64,000 bases of DNA, taken from Sepioteuthis lessoniana. Its lineage: Eukaryota > Mollusca > Cephalopoda > Myopsida > Loliginidae. Of the stretch, positions 1-64,000 are shown piece after piece. The notes beneath the pieces were generated by a model. The model was not told the origin of the DNA and ran no database searches. It saw nothing but the letters and a program-made list of their open reading frames with translations. The position numbers were made by a program, and so were the translations under genes. Location: NCBI GenBank assembly GCA_963585895.1, contig OY757921.1, positions 52,701,669 through 52,765,668 on the forward strand, written 5' to 3'. How positions within the stretch are numbered: the stretch's first letter is position 1; the number at the start of each line of letters is the position of its first letter.

Positions 1-392
1 ATATTGCTGTAGAAAATGGCTGGTGGTGACGATGTCGGGGAAAATTGTGTTTTCTTGATGAATACATTTACTTTTGGATCATCACATGTATTTAGTGAGG
101 ATATTATTTTTTAATTGACACAAAATATAAGCTAGTGGTTCTTACTGATTTTATCTATTAAACAGAATAATCCCTACAATTCGTTTTATTTTATGCCGAA
201 ATTTGATTCATTTGGAAATGCTTTATTATGATAATATTTCTTTATATTTTCAGCGTTCCATTGCAATCATTTTGTTAAATCAAAATGTTTATATGGCCAT
301 AAAACTCATCTGTTTACACTCAGTAATGTAATATAAATTATTCCTATGTAATGCAACAAATTTAGATACGTTTTTATTGTTTCTGGTGTTCC

Positions 393-468
<76 letters not shown>

Positions 469-1022
469 CAGTTATGTAGGTTTAAGTAACTATTCCGATT
501 TAATAATTATCATTTGTTTGTCGACATTTGTATAGTTTTAGGAATTCATATCCGATACAAACGATTTTCAAAGTCCTATTGACAATTTGATTTAACGCTG
601 ACAGATAATACCACTCCGAAGCGGAGTGGAACTGGTAATAATGGCAATGAAAAGGCACTCAACACCCATCAGAGTTGCAGAACATAGAGCTTAACCAAGG
701 ACAGTAGAAAATTTTGAAAATTAAAGGATGCTTTATTTATTTTATACCTTAATATAGGTTTTTATTAGATCGCTTTCATTAGTCACTTTTATCAACATAA
801 GAGTTATGAATACTTTCAACACCCGATGGGAATAAAATACAATATACGAAGTGCTGATATATAGTGATCATAAAATATTTCAAGGCCTGCATTCTTTCCT
901 GAGTACATGATCTTGATAGAGGTCCATAATTAACAGCTCGTGTTTATATTTCTATATTTAAAATTTATGTATCAACGGAATTTCTCTGATCATTACAACT
1001 CCTCCAGGTCCAAGATGCTTAC
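1..1022. other. Intron sequence, no exon seen
   Basis: AT-rich intronic DNA downstream of the last visible exon. An (AAT)n tract occupies about 395-467. I see no coding motif on either strand and no C8 exon. Confidence 0.6.
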
Positions 1023-60913
<59,891 letters not shown>

Positions 60914-61330
60914 CTGCAAAATAATCCGTAGATAAGCATGTCTTTTCTGTACCATATTACATACATGTATGACTATCTCAGCTTTTAAAAGGCACATTAT
61001 AAAAGTACGTTACTAACGATGCCACCCAGCGCCCTTTAATTATTCGAACAGGCGTATGTCTTACATTAGTTATTCTGCTCAAACAGTGACACCCTGGAAT
61101 AGATATATTGACTACTCAGGAAAAGCTTGGTTGACAAACTGAAAAGATCATTGACGGTGAAGAGAGACCACAAAAACATAAGTCAGAGCAAGCATCCCTA
61201 CTTGTGGAGAAATCAACGCTAAAGAATCTACTTCAGTTACACACCCCCAGGTGATCCTGAGAGAAAGAAAGTAGGATATCCCAAACAGGAATGATCATAC
61301 GGTAACGAACACAGCTTTGAATAAACAAAC
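60914..61330. other. Sequence upstream of the first visible exon, nothing recognised
   Basis: No upstream exon could be found here, so the preceding intron continues towards or past the window edge. Confidence 0.5.
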
Positions 61331-63325
61331 ATAGCGTTCGATATGCCCTTTGTGGAAAAATATGTAAAAATATACGCAGTTTAAAGATCCATTCAGCCAG
61401 AGATAACTCAGGCGCAGTTTTTCCTGGTAAGATGCAGAAGGTACAGGACTGGGAAGCACACCACAGTGACCAGAATGATTTTCAACCCATCAAGTCTCGG
61501 TCCCTCGTTCTTAAGAAGAGTAAAACACTGCAGAAAGAGCGTTTTAATTTGACGTGTGAATTTATCCCGACAATCCCAGAAAAACAATTAAAAACTTAGG
61601 CAAACTCATCGTAGCAATACAATAGACAAAAGGCAACCTTGAAAAATGGATAACTATTGTTGACAATTCCGGTCTACCAGGCTGTTTTAAAACCTGGACC
61701 GACCAGCTCGCAATCCTCCCCAAAATACTTTGGCCTTTGTCAATCTATGAATTCACAATAACCCAGATAAAGCAAATGGAAATAAAAATCAACTCTCGAT
61801 TGCGGAGATTGGTGGACCTACCGAAGTGCTTCAGCAGCTCCGCCCGATATTGCAATTCCAAAGCACTACAACTCCACCCCAGAGGTTTAATTGAAGAATT
61901 TAAGGTAACGAAAGTAAGAAGAGCGTTACAATATAAGTCATCCAAAGATATACAATGGCCGGAGCGGGTATTGAAGTCCGCTTTGGTAGAACGTGGAAAT
62001 CATTTAGGGAGTTGCAAATGGCAGAAGATCGACTTCGAGAAAGATCGGTATTAGGAGCAGTCGCAAAAGGCTGCACAGGTCTCGATTTTCCTGAATATCC
62101 ATGTGAATAAGACCTCCGTGAAAGTATCCTTCCACTTATCTCTTCACGACGATTTATACAGGATGAAGTACGCAAGGGAGAGGACGAAAATAGTTTAGTA
62201 AAAATGGCGGGATTAAAATGAGGGGTATGGACAAAGTGGAGTTCAATAATCAAATGAAAAATCAAATGATCAGATATATGGTACAATCATTTAAACCTTA
62301 GTTTCTAAATAAGATCCGTATACGATATACTCCCTAGCCTTGCAAACCTTCGCATATGGAACAAAACGAAATCAGCTCTATGTCCATTATGCACGAGTCA
62401 AGGAATTTGAAGGCATATACAAAACAGCAGCTCAGCAGCACCTGCAGAAAAACGTTGTGGATGGCAGCCTGATCAGATTTTAAAAGTCATCATGGATATA
62501 GTTGCTACGTCCATCCATACAAATAAATTTAATCTAAAGAATTAAGAGATAGAGTTCTTCAAGGCTAGCACGAAATCTTATTAGACGAAAAAGCTCAAAC
62601 CAAACATCGTGTCAACTACAACAGACTAGGAGTAGAATATAGTAACAAGATTAATATTTCCGGAGCATATAGCGAAAACATCCTTGCACCCAGACCTAAT
62701 ATTCTTCTCGAACAGACTATAAAAAGGGGTGGATTGTACCAGGGGAAGAAAATATCGACGAAGAAAGAAAGAAAGAAATAGAAATATGACGAATTACTGG
62801 AGCAATGTAAAATCAATGGTTGGAAAGCTTCGAGCCAACCAATAGAAGTGGGCTCAAGAGGATTTACAGCAAAATCGCTTTGCAAAACCCTATCAGACAT
62901 CGGTGTGAATATAATCACAAAATGTAAAGCAATTCAACACTGCCGATAATGTCGAAAGGACAGCAAACTTGCTATGGATAAAACGCCGTGGCACTTAGGA
63001 GAAGCAAAACCAAAATCAATTTTCTATTTAGGTGAAGGATTTGAAAAGTGTGAAAGGAGAATGGGGAAAAGATACAATTCTGGACTGCATTTCAGAAATA
63101 CTGTAAAACTTCTAAGTTGTAAATTTTAAACATATCTTTGTTTAATACTGTATATATTTGTATTAAAAATTAGTTTTGTAAGTTTAAAAAGGACTGCGCT
63201 TTTTTTGGTTTTTTTTTTTTGTAAATAATCGTCATGATGTTTAAGCTGATCCCCACATCCCAGAAGGAAGGCGGAAAGGAGTAAAACAAATTAATAAAAT
63301 CCCCGCCTCAAAAAAAAAAAAAACT
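61330..63325 (+). mobile_element. LINE-B: RLE-type LINE, 3' half with poly(A)
   Basis: The plus strand reads MEIKINSRLRRLVDLPKCFS, SKALQLHPRGLIEEFKVTKV, then near 62340 NLRIWNKTKSALCPLCTSQG, ISGAYSENILAPRPNILLEQ, YDELLEQCKINGWKASSQ and PIEVGSRGFTAKSLCKTLSD. C-P-L-C and the later R-P-N and V-E-V-G-x-R-G-F blocks form a knuckle followed by an endonuclease-like domain, a layout found in several RLE LINE clades. R-P-D has become R-P-N. Stops and frameshifts are frequent. AATAAA at 63293 precedes A(13) at 63310-63322, the likely 3' end. Confidence 0.75.
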
Positions 63326-63604
63326 ATTTCCACTTTTAATAATTCCTGTTTAAACCAAAAGATAATCAGTTTTAAATAATTATGTCAGCCATACACAGAT
63401 TTTTCTTCCATATATCAGTAATGTTTTCTCGAAATGGCTTTCGTTTCTATATGTTATATCGTTCCCAACGTTAATATGCCTTTTACATTATGAATGAGAA
63501 TTTAGTGTTTTGTTCAAATTTTGAAACATAAATTTGTATAGGTAAATGTGTGGGGTGTGTATATATATCTATGCGCATGTATTTCACCAGAATACATAGA
63601 TAAT
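63326..63604. other. Intron sequence, nothing recognised
   Basis: No exon or element seen. Confidence 0.45.
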
Positions 63605-63836
63605 TTTTTCCGGGAGACCTGGGTTCAATCCCAGGTCGAGTCATACCAAGGACTCAAAAAATGGTACTTGATGCCTCCTTACTTAACACTCAGCATTATA
63701 AGGTACGGATCAAGGGTAAAGAGGAGCAATCCAGGGAAAGGAGTAGCGCTCTCCCCTACACCTTGGTGTAGTAAGCTATCGAAAAGGGAGCCTTCGGGTC
63801 ACCCTCGACTATGGTCGCCAACTTTACTTACTTGAA
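63605..63836 (+). repeat. tRNA-derived SINE family 1, copy 3 (5'-truncated)
   Basis: It begins at ccgggagacctgggttcaat, so the B box (gggttcaatccca) is perfect but the A box is missing. The body and the end atggtcgccaactttactta agree closely with 34980-35200. Confidence 0.82.
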
Positions 63837-64000
63837 TACATATACTTTTAGAAGTATTCACATCTTTTATACGATACGCCATATTCATTCGAATTCTGAT
63901 TTATATTATTAATTTATCTTTTTAACACGATAATTTTTTCTTTTGCTAAAATGGTACACGGATTATTATTCATCTATTCGTATGTTTTAATTATATAAAC

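Overview
The window is animal nuclear DNA, most likely from a cephalopod such as an octopus. This is inferred from the very AT-rich, intron-dominated sequence, the long (TA)n, (TG)n and (AAT)n microsatellites, the mixture of RTE-like, RLE-type and Penelope-like retroelements with tRNA-derived SINEs, and the large secreted mosaic protein. There are no operons, ribosome-binding sites or prokaryotic genes.

One host gene runs along the minus strand through almost the whole window. I could place 14 exons between 60913 and 1023. All have AG/GT borders and consistent reading phases, and together they hold 2605 coding bases (867 complete codons). In protein order they encode three WSC domains (each split over two exons), a vWD domain (two exons), a C8 domain, a TIL domain, a cysteine-rich TILa-like segment, an EGF-like domain and a second vWD domain (two exons). 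Neither end of the gene is in the window: the first visible exon starts inside a codon and the last ends inside a codon. The parts belong to the gel-forming mucin, FCGBP, zonadhesin and SCO-spondin class of extracellular disulfide-rich proteins, but the WSC run in front of vWD is unusual.

The introns are filled with mobile elements. 4.1-7.7 kb: two head-to-tail copies of an RLE-type LINE (called LINE-A here, with CCHC and RPDL motifs) whose copies are flanked by TAA/ATT repeats. 8.8-9.6 kb: another LINE-A. 10.4-15.1 kb: three RTE-like fragments, two of them facing 5' to 5'. 15.5-20.5 kb: a 5-kb DNA transposon with CACTGG termini and a TTA target duplication; its coding region is broken, and a Penelope-like element with 745-bp inverted arms is nested in it. 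Each arm holds a candidate hammerhead ribozyme. 21.6-22.3 kb: LINE-A. 29.4-30.3 and 40.8-41.7 kb: two decayed mariner elements, both inside (TA)n tracts. 33-35 kb: LINE-A pieces and a SINE. 37.7-38.7 kb: a minisatellite whose units can fold into hairpins. 41.8-45 kb: unclassified repeats, microsatellites and a MITE candidate. 46.8-58.1 kb: LINE-A copies, a LINE ORF1 (gag-like) region, a head-to-tail LINE-A cluster and the longest RTE-like copy. 61.3-63.3 kb: a second RLE-type LINE (LINE-B) with a poly(A) tail. 63.6 kb: a SINE.

All mobile-element coding regions I examined carry stops, frameshifts or changed catalytic residues. Domain and family names come from motif recognition by eye, because no database search was possible.
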